This document shows, piece after piece, positions 1 to 8,262 of a DNA stretch of 64,000 bases. Position numbers and translations under genes: made by a program. The notes beneath the pieces are model-generated. The model did no database searches and was not told where the DNA came from. It worked only from the letters and a program-made list of their open reading frames with translations. Source of the DNA: an uncultured Pelagibacteraceae bacterium (GTDB lineage: Bacteria; Pseudomonadota; Alphaproteobacteria; Pelagibacterales; Pelagibacteraceae); contig CABZFF010000001.1 in the NCBI GenBank assembly GCA_902524945.1, forward strand, positions 157,180-221,179, written 5' to 3'. Each line of letters begins with the position of its first letter. Within the stretch, counting starts at the first letter, position 1.

Positions 1-422
1 TTGAAGATGATTATCTTCATCAAAAAGACTCGATTGGTGAAATGATATTAACTTACGAGAGAATTTCTTCTCAAATAAATAATGAAATAATAATATGTCC
101 CTCTGATTATCCATATTTATATACTAAAGCAAATTTAACACAGAATTTTTTAGGTCTGAATTATCATTGGAGGAAGGTTAATGAAACATTGTGTACTTTC
201 TTGACTAGCAAGAAAATTATAGAAAAATATTGGGAGAAGTATCTAAGCATGTGCACAAAAGAACATGCTCCTTTTGAAAAACCACTTCATCAAATTTATA
301 ATAAAGAATTGTGTATTTCTCCAATACCTTCACTTGCCATTCATTTTACAAATATAAATTCTATATTTGGTTTATCACCAAATGTTGATTGGGAAAAGAT
401 TTGGAAAGAAAATGAGAATTAA
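1..422 (+). CDS. C-terminal part of a glycosyltransferase-like protein (cut by window edge)
   Basis: The reading frame is open to the left edge (first whole codon at base 3), so the ATG at 42 is probably internal and the gene starts outside the window. The first visible residues read EDDYLH, followed by a SIGEMI segment, and a late motif reads CISPIPSLAIHF. I associate EDDYxH plus a late SPIPSLA segment with glycosyltransferase-like proteins of marine bacteria and phages, but this is recall and not a domain proof. No signal peptide or membrane segment is visible in the remaining 140 residues. The gene ends in a long AT-rich gap, as at the end of a surface-polysaccharide region. Function is tentative. 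Confidence 0.5.
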   Translation, partial: EDDYLHQKDSIGEMILTYERISSQINNEIIICPSDYPYLYTKANLTQNFLGLNYHWRKVNETLCTFLTSKKIIEKYWEKYLSMCTKEHAPFEKPLHQIYNKELCISPIPSLAIHFTNINSIFGLSPNVDWEKIWKENEN

Positions 423-673
423 AAAAACATCAAATTACTTATATTCTTCAATAGATTTGTTAATACAACTTTAACGATTGTTTAATAAAATTTTTTAGAA
501 AAATAAATTTTTAACTTAGACGGATTTAAATTAAAAATATCACTATTTTAAAAAATTTAAAAATTAATTAAAAATCTTAAAAAAACGAAAATATTTGTAT
601 TAAAGTACTAATTTTTAAAACTGGAATACAACCTAAAAAAATACCCATCAAAATTATTTAAGCCTAATTGAAA
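423..673. other. AT-rich intergenic region
   Basis: About 250 bases of almost pure A/T separate the plus-strand gene on the left from the amtB terminator on the right. Stop codons are frequent in all frames, and I see no convincing small gene, tRNA or stable hairpin. It may hold the 3' end signals of the left gene. Nothing else can be supported. Confidence 0.6.
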
Positions 674-700
674 AAGGCCCGAAGGGGGTCTCCGGGCCTT
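674..700 (-). terminator. Rho-independent terminator of amtB
   Basis: An 8-bp GC-rich stem (bases 674-681 pairing with 693-700, AAGGCCCG/CGGGCCTT) lies 44 bases past the amtB stop. Read on the minus strand it is followed by a run of T, as expected for an intrinsic terminator of amtB. Confidence 0.85.
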
Positions 701-743
701 AATATTTCTCCAACTAACGAGGGAGGAGATAAGCTAAATTGTT

Positions 744-2036
744 TTAGTCTCTTATACCGTAAGCTATTACACCGACTTCTGCTTTGTCAGTTCCTAGTCT
801 TTCAGCTTCTTTACTAATTCTTAATCCAATTGTGCTCTTAATAGCTTGGAAAACAATTAGTGAGACTACGAATACGAATACCACTACTGAGACGGTTCCT
901 AGGAGTTGAGCCCCAAAAGAAACGTCACCATTTGTTAATGGCACTGCTAATGTACCCCATACTCCAGCTACTAAGTGTGCTGGAATGGCACCAACTACGT
1001 CATCAATTTTCATTTTGAACAATAATTTTACTGAGAAGTACATTAATACTCCTGCTATTGCTCCAATAAAGATTGCAGCTAACGGACTTGGTGTTAATGG
1101 CTCTGCCGTAATACCTACTAGACCGGCTATCGCACCGTTTAGCATCATTACTACGTCAGTTTTACCACCAATTACTCTAGAAACAGTTGCGGCAGCTAAA
1201 ACACCACCACCTGCAGCTAAGTTCGTATTGATATAAATTGTTGCAACTGATGAAACGTCTTCTAACGTTCCTGAAGCTAATTGAGATCCACCATTAAATC
1301 CGAACCAACCTAACCAAAGTATAAATACTCCTAGAGTTGCTAACGGAATTGATGATGCAGCAAATGGTGTCATAGACTTGACTCCGCCGCTAGAACTAAA
1401 TCTTCCAGTTCTTGCTCCAAGCACTATTGCACCTGCTAAAGCGGCAGCACCACCTGCAGCATGTACTAATGTTGAACCAGCAAAGTCTGAAAATCCAGCA
1501 ACAGATAACCATCCGCCACCCCACTGCCAGCCCATTGAAATTGGATAAATAATTCCAGTTAAAATTGCGGCAAATAAGAAAAATGGCCAGATCTTAATTC
1601 TTTCAGCTAACGTACCAGATACGATCGACATTGTAGTTGCACAGAACACCATTTGGAAGAACCAATCAGAACCATCAGAATATCCTGTCTCTAATGCTGA
1701 ATTATCACTCCATGGTGTGAATGAGCCAATATATCCGCCTTCTGGGATACCGTAAGCTAAATTGTAACCAACCAACCAGAACATTACTCCGGCGATTGAA
1801 TATAAACCTATATTTTTTGCACAGATTGCTGATACAGATTTTGATGTTACCAATCCTGACTCTAACATTGCGAAACCTGCGGCCATCCACATGACCAAGA
1901 AACCTGACATTAAAAATAATAGGGTATTAAAAATGTATTGTACTTCTGCAGACACTGTAGTCTCAGCATAACCAAGACCTGCAAAGCCAAAATAAATGGC
2001 TGTACCTGCTAGAAAGTATCCTAAGTATTTTTTCAT
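744..2036 (-). CDS. amtB: Ammonium transporter
   Basis: Amt/Rh-family inner-membrane channel that takes up ammonium, here 430 residues and about 11 membrane helices after a cleavable leader (MKKYLGYFLAGTAIYFGFAG...YAE). Visible family marks are the DFAGSTLVHAAGG segment, which carries the first of the twin pore histidines, and a later AHLVAGVWGTL segment with the second. I chose the ATG at 2036 because AAGGGAG lies just upstream; an in-frame codon at 2057 has no such site. A TATAAA sequence at 2060-2065 could be its -10 box. No PII gene (glnK) is adjacent, unlike many bacteria. The gene ends in a strong terminator. Confidence 0.97.
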   Translation of the reverse strand: MKKYLGYFLAGTAIYFGFAGLGYAETTVSAEVQYIFNTLLFLMSGFLVMWMAAGFAMLESGLVTSKSVSAICAKNIGLYSIAGVMFWLVGYNLAYGIPEGGYIGSFTPWSDNSALETGYSDGSDWFFQMVFCATTMSIVSGTLAERIKIWPFFLFAAILTGIIYPISMGWQWGGGWLSVAGFSDFAGSTLVHAAGGAAALAGAIVLGARTGRFSSSGGVKSMTPFAASSIPLATLGVFILWLGWFGFNGGSQLASGTLEDVSSVATIYINTNLAAGGGVLAAATVSRVIGGKTDVVMMLNGAIAGLVGITAEPLTPSPLAAIFIGAIAGVLMYFSVKLLFKMKIDDVVGAIPAHLVAGVWGTLAVPLTNGDVSFGAQLLGTVSVVVFVFVVSLIVFQAIKSTIGLRISKEAERLGTDKAEVGVIAYGIRD

Positions 2037-2130
2037 AATTACTCCCTTGTTGAGCAAGTTTTATAGGATTAATAAAATTGAAAAGGAATTGAATTAACTT
2101 AACTTGAGCTATGCAGTTTTTGCAAGTATT

Positions 2131-2163
2131 TAGCCCTTATTTGAGATTATCAAATAAGGGCTA
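2131..2163 (-). other. Perfect 13-bp hairpin downstream of HU gene
   Basis: Bases 2131-2143 are an exact reverse complement of 2151-2163 with a 7-base loop. It starts 10 bases beyond the HU stop codon, so a role in termination or mRNA 3'-end protection is likely. It lacks a T tract on either strand, so it is not a textbook intrinsic terminator. Confidence 0.6.
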
Positions 2164-2173
2164 AACTTAGAGT

Positions 2174-2449
2174 TTATCGGTTAAACATTTCTTTTAAGCT
2201 TTTAGCTGGTAAAAACTTAACTTTCTGAGATGCTGCAATTTGAATGGATTCCCCTGTTCTTGGGTTTCTTCCTACCCTAGCTTTCCTTTTTGCTACTTTA
2301 TAAGTACCAAATCCAGCTATTTTCACAGTATCGTCATTCTTTAACGCATCTAAAATAATAGTCGTTATTGAATCAAAGGTTCTTTCAGCGTCAGCTTTGC
2401 TTTGACCCAGTGTGGACGATATTTTTGCTACTAATTGTTTTTTGTTCAT
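2174..2449 (-). CDS. hup: HU/IHF-family DNA-binding protein
   Basis: Small nucleoid protein of 91 residues that bends and compacts DNA as a dimer. The start (MNKKQLVAKIS), the DNA-arm motif GRNPRTGE and the closing VKFLPAKSLKEM are all typical of the HU family, and length is normal. The GRNPRTG arm does not by itself separate HU from IHF subunits; the N-terminus resembles HU-beta. It is a monocistronic gene with about 130 bases of untranslated DNA upstream that contain inverted repeats (2488-2498 with 2558-2568), and a hairpin downstream. The sequence GGGGC just before the ATG can act as ribosome site. Confidence 0.95.
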   Translation of the reverse strand: MNKKQLVAKISSTLGQSKADAERTFDSITTIILDALKNDDTVKIAGFGTYKVAKRKARVGRNPRTGESIQIAASQKVKFLPAKSLKEMFNR

Positions 2450-2580
2450 TTATGCCCCTTAGTTATTTACTAATCTCTACAAAAATCCAATAAAATCAAC
2501 ATTTTTTTGGTGTTTCACGTAAATATCAACACTACATATTGTGTGATCAAAAAACACTGATTTTATTGACTTTTTTGAAT

Positions 2581-2603
2581 AAAAAAATGGCTTAAAATAA
2601 GCC
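2581..2603 (-). terminator. Probable terminator of the lysR-rseP unit
   Basis: A 6-bp stem (2589-2594 with 2598-2603, GGCTTA/TAAGCC) overlaps the rseP stop codon and on the minus strand is followed by a run of seven T. The stem is short, so strength is uncertain. Confidence 0.55.
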
Positions 2604-3710
2604 CAAATCTCTTAAATCATTAAATGTTGTGAAAAACATTAAAGAAAGTAGTAAAAAAAGACCGATTCGAAAAAATCCTTCCTGGGTCTTTTGAGTTAAA
2701 GGTCTGCCTAAAATCTTTTCAAAAGCATAAAACATCAAGTGTCCGCCATCTAACATAGGGATAGGTAATAAATTAATAAATCCCAAGCTGATAGATATGT
2801 AAGCCATAATGCTAAGAAACGCTACAAAGCCCAGTTTTGCAACTTGACCAGTGATTTTAGCTATTTTTATAGGGCCGCCAAGTTGAGTGGTGTCACCAGT
2901 GCCTTTAAACATTGAAATAATAAAATTCCAAGAAGCATCAATAACAAACCAAGTCTCTTTAAAAGCATAGAATAAAGCAGTTGCTGGGCCTAATCTTTCT
3001 CTATTAATTTCATCATTTAAAGGTGCTATTTTTATACCGATAATCTTTTTATTAGCTTTATTACCTAAAGAGTCCTCCCCTTTAATTATCTCAGGTTTTA
3101 CAGAAAATGTAATTTTACTGTTATTTCTTAATATACCAATATCAATTACCTTTGATGAAGAGGAATTAATGAAAGCGGAAACTTCCATAATACTATTTAC
3201 ATCTTTGCCATTTATAGATTGAATAATATCTCCTGACTTAATGCCTGCCTCTTCAGCAGGACTTTCTATTTGAACCTCCTGTATTTGAGCAGGAGTAAAA
3301 TCTTTTCCGGCAAACATGTAAATGAATGCAAAAATAAATATTGCTAATAAAAAATTTGCAAAAGGTCCAGCCGCTACTATCATAGATCTCTGATATAAAG
3401 GTTTGACTACAAATAATTTTTCTTGATCTTCTTTGCTATATTTTTTTAATAATTCTTCTTGCTCTGCTTGGCTAAAAACATTTCTATCGCCAAAGAATTT
3501 TACATATCCACCAAGAGGAATAGCGCAGAATTTCCATCGTGTTCCAGATTTGTCGTTAAAACCAAATATTTCTTTACCAAATCCTATAGAAAAATCTGTG
3601 ACGCCTACTCCGTACTTCTTAGCATAGTAATAATGACCATATTCATGAACAAATACTACAACTGTAAGTAGTATTATAAAGGGTATTATAAATGAGATTA
3701 AAATTTCCAT
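2592..3710 (-). CDS. rseP: Site-2 intramembrane zinc protease RseP
   Basis: Membrane metalloprotease that cuts anti-sigma factors and remnant signal peptides inside the membrane. The zinc motif HEYGH sits at residues 22-26 in the first helix, followed by the usual GFGKEIFGF and IPLGGYVKF segments. A PDZ-like region (SPAEEAGIKSGDIIQSING) lies in the middle and the second motif NLLPIPMLDGGH near the end. The 372-residue length fits alphaproteobacterial RseP with one clear PDZ domain. It overlaps the upstream lysR gene by 13 bases, so translation is probably coupled. The usual bamA and dxr neighbours are absent here. Confidence 0.93.
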   Translation of the reverse strand: MEILISFIIPFIILLTVVVFVHEYGHYYYAKKYGVGVTDFSIGFGKEIFGFNDKSGTRWKFCAIPLGGYVKFFGDRNVFSQAEQEELLKKYSKEDQEKLFVVKPLYQRSMIVAAGPFANFLLAIFIFAFIYMFAGKDFTPAQIQEVQIESPAEEAGIKSGDIIQSINGKDVNSIMEVSAFINSSSSKVIDIGILRNNSKITFSVKPEIIKGEDSLGNKANKKIIGIKIAPLNDEINRERLGPATALFYAFKETWFVIDASWNFIISMFKGTGDTTQLGGPIKIAKITGQVAKLGFVAFLSIMAYISISLGFINLLPIPMLDGGHLMFYAFEKILGRPLTQKTQEGFFRIGLFLLLSLMFFTTFNDLRDLGLF

Positions 3711-4588
3711 TCGTTTACTTTACTAAATAAAAAATTTCTAAAAGCTATAAGTCTCGCATTATTTTTCAATGATGCTGGATATACGAAATGAGTTTCCGTT
3801 GGCTTACCTGTTTCGTTTGGTAAAACTTTAGTGATGCCACTTATATTATGAGTAATATAATCTGGAAGTGCGGCTAAACCAACTCCACTTTGAACAGCTA
3901 ATAACAGCCCGTAAACACTGTTTACTTTCATCACAGATTTTCTTTTTTTTCCATCTTTTGCACCTATTTTTAAAACCCAATCGGGATTGTAAACAGGAGA
4001 TGGAGCTCCCTTACCATAAGTTATAAATTTATGTTTATCTAAATCTTTTAAGGTCTTTGGATACCCATTTTTCTCTAAATACTCATTTGACCCATAAATA
4101 TGATAATTAAAATCCACAAATTTTTTTTGAATCAAATTTAATTGTTTTGGTCTTCTCATCCTAATTGCAACGTCAGCTTGACGAGTTGCTAAGTCGAGCT
4201 CTGCATCATTAAAAATTAGCTCTATTTCTATGTCAGGATGAAGATCCATGAATTCTTTTATTCGAGGAGTTAACCATGTAGTTCCAAAACTTACGACAGT
4301 AGTAACAACTAATTTTCCGTTTATCTTATCTTTTTGACCACTTAAATTCGACTCAACATCTTTAAGCTTTGAAATAATTTCATGAGCTGATTTAAAAAGA
4401 TATTCGCCATTTTCAGTAAGAACTAATCCCCTCGCATGACGTTCGAATAATTGGACCTTTAAATCGGTCTCTAAACCTTGAATTTGGCGACTTATTGCTG
4501 ATTGGCTTAAATTTAGAATAGTAGATGCTTTAGTGAAACTCGATGCTTCTGCAACGGTGTGAAAAATTTTTAATTTATCCCAATCCAT
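3698..4588 (-). CDS. LysR-family transcriptional regulator
   Basis: The N-terminal 60 residues form the LysR winged helix (MDWDKLKIFHTVAEASSFTK, then SQSAISRQIQGLE and LFERHARGLVLTENG). The rest matches the two-lobed effector-binding domain. The length of 296 residues is normal. It lies directly downstream of the acuI-like reductase gene (17-base gap) on the same strand and overlaps rseP. Its target and inducer are unknown; regulation of the adjacent reductase is an inference from position only. Confidence 0.93.
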   Translation of the reverse strand: MDWDKLKIFHTVAEASSFTKASTILNLSQSAISRQIQGLETDLKVQLFERHARGLVLTENGEYLFKSAHEIISKLKDVESNLSGQKDKINGKLVVTTVVSFGTTWLTPRIKEFMDLHPDIEIELIFNDAELDLATRQADVAIRMRRPKQLNLIQKKFVDFNYHIYGSNEYLEKNGYPKTLKDLDKHKFITYGKGAPSPVYNPDWVLKIGAKDGKKRKSVMKVNSVYGLLLAVQSGVGLAALPDYITHNISGITKVLPNETGKPTETHFVYPASLKNNARLIAFRNFLFSKVNEWKF

Positions 4589-4605
4589 TATTTAATAATT
4601 ATAGT

Positions 4606-5607
4606 TTATTTATTTGGATTTACTATAGTTCTTCCAAATAACTCGCCTTTTAGAAGCTTTGGATAAACATCTAAAAGTTCAGTGAACGAAAGTTCTTTAG
4701 TAAATGATTGAACTTTAGAAAAATCAATCAATTTGGCTGCTTCGCCCCAGACAAACTCTCTTCGTTTTATTGAGGAACCAGACGAGTCGATGCCCCATAG
4801 TTTTACTCCTCTGATAACAAAAGGCATACAATTAGTATTTATCTTTATTCCTCCTGCATTTCCTGGAAGCGCCACAATACCACCTGGTTTGGTTTGAGCT
4901 AATATTTTTGTAAGAGAAGCACCTCCTACAGTATCAACGACTCCGTCCCAAACTCCTTTTTCAAGAAGCTTGCTTTCTCCCTCGAACTCTTTTCTGTCTA
5001 TAATGTTTTTTGCACCTAAATCTTTTAGATAATCGTTTTTATCTTTTTTTCCTGTAACGGCGTGAACATCATATCCCATTTTAGATAAGATCATTATGGC
5101 GATACTTCCCACTCCTCCTGTAGCACCAGTTACCAAAACATCTTTTACTTTTTCACCTAACAATAATTCCTCTTTGGCTTTAACTGCAAAAGAACATAGA
5201 AGAGCCGTAAAACCTGCTGTGCCTAGCATCATAGACTTAAGGGTATCTAAACTTTTTGGTATTTTTATTAAAAAATTAGCGTCAACTTTTGCATACTGAG
5301 CGAAACCACCAAAGTAAGCCTCTCCAACTCTGAAACCAGTTAAAATTACTTTATCGTCTTTTTTAAATTTATCATCTTGACTTTCAACTACGGTGCCTGA
5401 AAAATCAATTCCTGGAACAAATGGAAATTTTCTTACTATTCTCCCACCGTCTTTTAAAATCATCGCATCTTTAAAATTCAAGCTAGAGTAATCTATTTTT
5501 ACTAAAACGTTTCCATCTTTAAGATGACTTATATCGATTTCTTTAATTTCTCTTGTGAATTTTTCGTTTTGATTATCTATTACTACAGCTTTAAATTTTT
5601 CTGACAT
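4606..5607 (-). CDS. acuI: AcuI/YhdH-family medium-chain reductase (acrylyl-CoA reductase type)
   Basis: Zinc-free medium-chain dehydrogenase of 333 residues. The N-terminal GroES-like part contains SSLNFKDAMILKDGGRI and FPFVPGIDFSGTV, typical of the YhdH/AcuI group, and the Rossmann part has VTGATGGVGSIA. AcuI reduces acryloyl-CoA to propionyl-CoA with NADPH and in marine bacteria detoxifies acrylate from DMSP breakdown. No dmdA or dddL gene is visible in the window, so the DMSP role is inferred. Its ATG directly abuts the folE stop codon with no spacer, and lysR follows, so the three form one unit. Confidence 0.85.
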   Translation of the reverse strand: MSEKFKAVVIDNQNEKFTREIKEIDISHLKDGNVLVKIDYSSLNFKDAMILKDGGRIVRKFPFVPGIDFSGTVVESQDDKFKKDDKVILTGFRVGEAYFGGFAQYAKVDANFLIKIPKSLDTLKSMMLGTAGFTALLCSFAVKAKEELLLGEKVKDVLVTGATGGVGSIAIMILSKMGYDVHAVTGKKDKNDYLKDLGAKNIIDRKEFEGESKLLEKGVWDGVVDTVGGASLTKILAQTKPGGIVALPGNAGGIKINTNCMPFVIRGVKLWGIDSSGSSIKRREFVWGEAAKLIDFSKVQSFTKELSFTELLDVYPKLLKGELFGRTIVNPNK

Positions 5608-6216
5608 CTATTTTGCAATGTATCTTAAGTACCTATTTTGTATACTTAAATCTTCTCTAAAAGAACCTAAAAAATAGTTGGTTACTGTAGTGGCTTTTTC
5701 TTTTTTGATACCCCTCATTGTCATACATTGGTGCGCTGCATCAACAGTTACCGCAACACCTTTTGCGTCAAGTGCGTTCATTAAAGTTTTAGCAACTTGC
5801 ATTGTAAGTCTCTCTTGGGTTTGTAGTCTTTTTGAAAAGACTTCTACTGTTCTAGCTAATTTACTTAACCCCACAACTTTTTTGTTTGGAATGTAAGCAA
5901 CGTGAGCAACCCCAATAATTGGTGCCATATGATGTTCACAATGACTTTCAAGAGTAATATTTTTTTCAACAACCATATCGTCATAGCCCTCAACGTCACC
6001 AAAAGTTTTAGATAAGTCTGCTTCAGCGTCTTGATGGTACCCTTTAAAATACTCTTTAAAAGCTTTAATAACTCTTTTAGGTGTCTCAATTAAACCCTCT
6101 CTATTTGGATCTTCCCCGATCCATTTTAAGATTGTTTTAAAAGCCTCTTCAGCCTGCTTGTCAGAAACTTCTGACTTTTTTAAGGAATTTTTATCGATGT
6201 CTTTAACTAATTTCAT
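5608..6216 (-). CDS. folE: GTP cyclohydrolase I
   Basis: First enzyme of folate (tetrahydropterin) synthesis: GTP to dihydroneopterin triphosphate. Zinc-site motifs ESHCEHHMAP and HQCMTMRG are present, with GLSKLARTVEVFSKRLQTQE between them, and the length (202 residues) is normal. It is the first gene of the minus-strand unit folE-acuI-lysR and lies back to back with the plus-strand hisI gene, leaving 74 bases for two promoters. Tetrahydrofolate links it loosely to the glycine cleavage operon elsewhere in the window. Confidence 0.97.
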   Translation of the reverse strand: MKLVKDIDKNSLKKSEVSDKQAEEAFKTILKWIGEDPNREGLIETPKRVIKAFKEYFKGYHQDAEADLSKTFGDVEGYDDMVVEKNITLESHCEHHMAPIIGVAHVAYIPNKKVVGLSKLARTVEVFSKRLQTQERLTMQVAKTLMNALDAKGVAVTVDAAHQCMTMRGIKKEKATTVTNYFLGSFREDLSIQNRYLRYIAK

Positions 6217-6290
6217 TGCTCGAAGGTTTTATAGGACATCTTTGATTAATGCAAATTGCTATTTCGTCTTTTTTTCATTATTTTACGTTC

Positions 6291-6758
6291 ATGTTTAAAA
6301 AAAGAGAAAATGTATATGAGGTAGAAGAGGGAAAATTTCTATCTCCTAAATTTGATAAAGATGGACTTATTCCAGTAACCACCTCTGACAGTGGCTCCGG
6401 TGAATTATTAATGCACGGTTACATGAATGAGGAAGCTTTAAAAAAAACAATTGAAACTAAAGAGGCTCATTATTGGAGTAGATCTAGAAAAAATATTTGG
6501 CACAAAGGAAAGACTAGTGGTTTTGTTCAAAAGGTCATTGATTTAAGAATAGATGATGATCAGGATGCATTGTGGATGTCAGTAGATATAGGAAACGGAG
6601 CAAGTTGCCATGTAGGATATAAATCATGCTTTTATAGATCAATACCTTTAGGAAAAATTAAAAATTCTGAAGAAATTGAATTAGAATTTAAAGAAAAAGA
6701 AAAAAAATTTGATCCCGAAAAAGTTTATAAAGGTCAGCCTAACCCGACAAAACTATAA
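6291..6758 (+). CDS. hisI: Phosphoribosyl-AMP cyclohydrolase
   Basis: Third step of histidine biosynthesis, opening the adenine ring of PR-AMP. The metal-binding pattern is intact: DIGNGASCHVGYKSCFYRS near the C-terminal third, and GYMNEEALKKTIET and WSRSRKNIWHKG earlier. It is a stand-alone hisI without a HisE domain. I set the start at MFKKRENVYEVEEG (6291), giving 155 residues; the open frame continues to 6249 but the extra residues have no family match. It begins a plus-strand run with the oxygenase-like and DUF2237 genes. Confidence 0.93.
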   Translation: MFKKRENVYEVEEGKFLSPKFDKDGLIPVTTSDSGSGELLMHGYMNEEALKKTIETKEAHYWSRSRKNIWHKGKTSGFVQKVIDLRIDDDQDALWMSVDIGNGASCHVGYKSCFYRSIPLGKIKNSEEIELEFKEKEKKFDPEKVYKGQPNPTKL

Positions 6759-6760
6759 TT

Positions 6761-7369
6761 ATGAAAGTAATAAGCCCTTTTGGTCCAAAAATAGCTAAAT
6801 TAAAATTTTCAAATAAATTAATAAATAAAATCAATAATGAAGTTGACCAAATTTTGAATAAAAAAAGTTTATTAAAAAAACTGGATTATTCAAAAAAATT
6901 AGTCGGGCAGGTAAAACAAGAATTTCAATTACCGAAATCTTTTGTAAAAAAAAATTTAGAAAAAGTAATTTTTAATGAGGTAAAAAAATATGTTTTTAAA
7001 ACTATTGGAAAAAATGTAAAGAAAATTTCAATTAAAAATTTTTGGATAGTGAGACAATTTAATAATGAATATAACCCAATACATTACCATGATGGACATA
7101 TATCTGGTGTGGGTTACTTAAAAATTCCAAAATTTGTTCCAAAGGGCCATAAAAAATCAAAAATTGATGGCACAATAGATTTTATAAATGGAAACAAGAT
7201 GTTTTTAAGTGATAGTATTTACAATCATCAGCCCAAAGAAGGTGATGTAATTCTTTTTCCACATTATTTGATGCATACAGCATATCCATTTAAATCAAGT
7301 GGAGAGAGAAGATCCTTTTCATTTAATCTAGAAATAGATAAAAAAATTGCTAATGTTTTTTCAAGATGA
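6761..7369 (+). CDS. Putative 2-oxoglutarate/Fe(II) oxygenase-like protein
   Basis: A 202-residue protein whose second half carries the double-stranded beta-helix signature of Fe(II)/2OG oxygenases. HYHDGH supplies the first metal His and Asp, HTAYPF the distal His, and GERRSFSFN the 2OG-binding Arg. It resembles the group of short uncharacterised proteins called putative 2OG-Fe(II) oxygenase (TIGR02466 type). The N-terminal half is Lys- and Asn-rich and unassigned. The substrate is unknown. It starts 2 bases after hisI and overlaps the next gene by 4 bases, so the three are likely co-translated. Confidence 0.7.
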   Translation: MKVISPFGPKIAKLKFSNKLINKINNEVDQILNKKSLLKKLDYSKKLVGQVKQEFQLPKSFVKKNLEKVIFNEVKKYVFKTIGKNVKKISIKNFWIVRQFNNEYNPIHYHDGHISGVGYLKIPKFVPKGHKKSKIDGTIDFINGNKMFLSDSIYNHQPKEGDVILFPHYLMHTAYPFKSSGERRSFSFNLEIDKKIANVFSR

Positions 7370-7743
7370 GTAATGAAATTCAAAAAAATGTTTTCGGTGA
7401 GCCTTTAGAACCATGTTCTAATGACCCTTTAACAGGTTGGTTTAGAGATGGATGTTGTAATACAGATAAAAATGATAGAGGGGTTCATACAGTTTGTGCA
7501 AAAGTGACAGATAAATTTTTACTTTGGTCAAAAAAGGTAGGTAATGATTTGATCACACCTCATCCTGAATTTGGATTTCCAGGTTTGAAAGAGGGTGACT
7601 GCTGGTGTGTATGTGCAACTTGGTACGCTAGAGCTATCGAAGAAGACGCAGCCTGTTCAGTTTATTTGAAAAAGACAAATATTAAAACCTTAGAACTTAT
7701 ACCAATTGAAAAATTAAAAAAGTTTGCAGTAGATTTATCTTAG
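7366..7743 (+). CDS. DUF2237 family protein
   Basis: A 125-residue cytosolic protein with the hallmark segments of DUF2237: NVFGEPLEPCSNDPLTG, FRDGCCNT, HTVCAKVT, HPEFGFPGLKEGD and WCVCATWY. Many conserved cysteines suggest metal or redox chemistry, but no function is established that I know of. It overlaps the preceding oxygenase-like gene by 4 bases (ATGA type) and converges on the TPR gene with a 4-base overlap. Confidence 0.9.
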   Translation: MSNEIQKNVFGEPLEPCSNDPLTGWFRDGCCNTDKNDRGVHTVCAKVTDKFLLWSKKVGNDLITPHPEFGFPGLKEGDCWCVCATWYARAIEEDAACSVYLKKTNIKTLELIPIEKLKKFAVDLS

Positions 7744-8237
7744 TAAACTTTTGAGCCCTTAGTTTTAATAATTAATTCAAGTTCACTATATTCTTTACAA
7801 TTACAACTCTTTAGAACTTCTAATCTTTCGTTAGCTTTATCAATTCTATTAGTTTGCACATAAAGTTCACCTAAATATTCATTAATACCATTATGATTTG
7901 GTTTTAAACTTAAACCTTCTAAATAAAACTTTTCGGCTTTTTCAAAGTTTCCAGTTTTTCTTGTTGTGAATCCCATGTAGTTAAGAATATCAGGATTTTG
8001 TTTATCTGATTTATATGCTTTTTCTAATTTATCAAAAGCTTGTGAATACAGTTTTTTAGCTTTGTCAGTCTTATCTTTTTTTTCTAATTTTCCAGCTCTC
8101 TTAACAAGTTTAACTGCATCTTTGTATAAAGATTCTTCGTTTGAGGATGAGTCGCTACTGCTATCGCTTCCCGCAGCCATTAAACTTGTGCTTAACAACA
8201 GAGTAAGAATTATTACAAATAGATTTTTCATGAACAT
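7740..8237 (-). CDS. Exported TPR-repeat protein
   Basis: An N-terminal signal peptide (MKNLFVIILTLLLSTSLMAA) is followed by a Ser/Asp linker and two or three TPR-like helical pairs, including PDILNYMGFTTRKTGNFEKA and GLSLKPNHNGINEYLGELY. TPRs are protein-binding scaffolds, so this is likely a periplasmic adaptor. A short C-terminal piece contains CNC. The start is at 8237 (MFMKN) or 8231 (MKN); no Shine-Dalgarno sequence decides. It overlaps the DUF2237 gene by 4 bases tail to tail. The partner is unknown. Confidence 0.8.
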   Translation of the reverse strand: MFMKNLFVIILTLLLSTSLMAAGSDSSSDSSSNEESLYKDAVKLVKRAGKLEKKDKTDKAKKLYSQAFDKLEKAYKSDKQNPDILNYMGFTTRKTGNFEKAEKFYLEGLSLKPNHNGINEYLGELYVQTNRIDKANERLEVLKSCNCKEYSELELIIKTKGSKVY

Positions 8238-8262
8238 TATTTAGTTGTTTTTTTAAAAATTG

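Noticed and set aside
423..673. Search for tRNA, small RNA or CRISPR in the left gap
   Set aside because: No cloverleaf, no repeat-spacer pattern and no GC-rich structured element other than the amtB terminator.
985..1236. Open frame on the plus strand opposite amtB
   Set aside because: It is a mirror of the amtB coding sequence with no family resemblance; amtB has a ribosome site, full motifs and a terminator.
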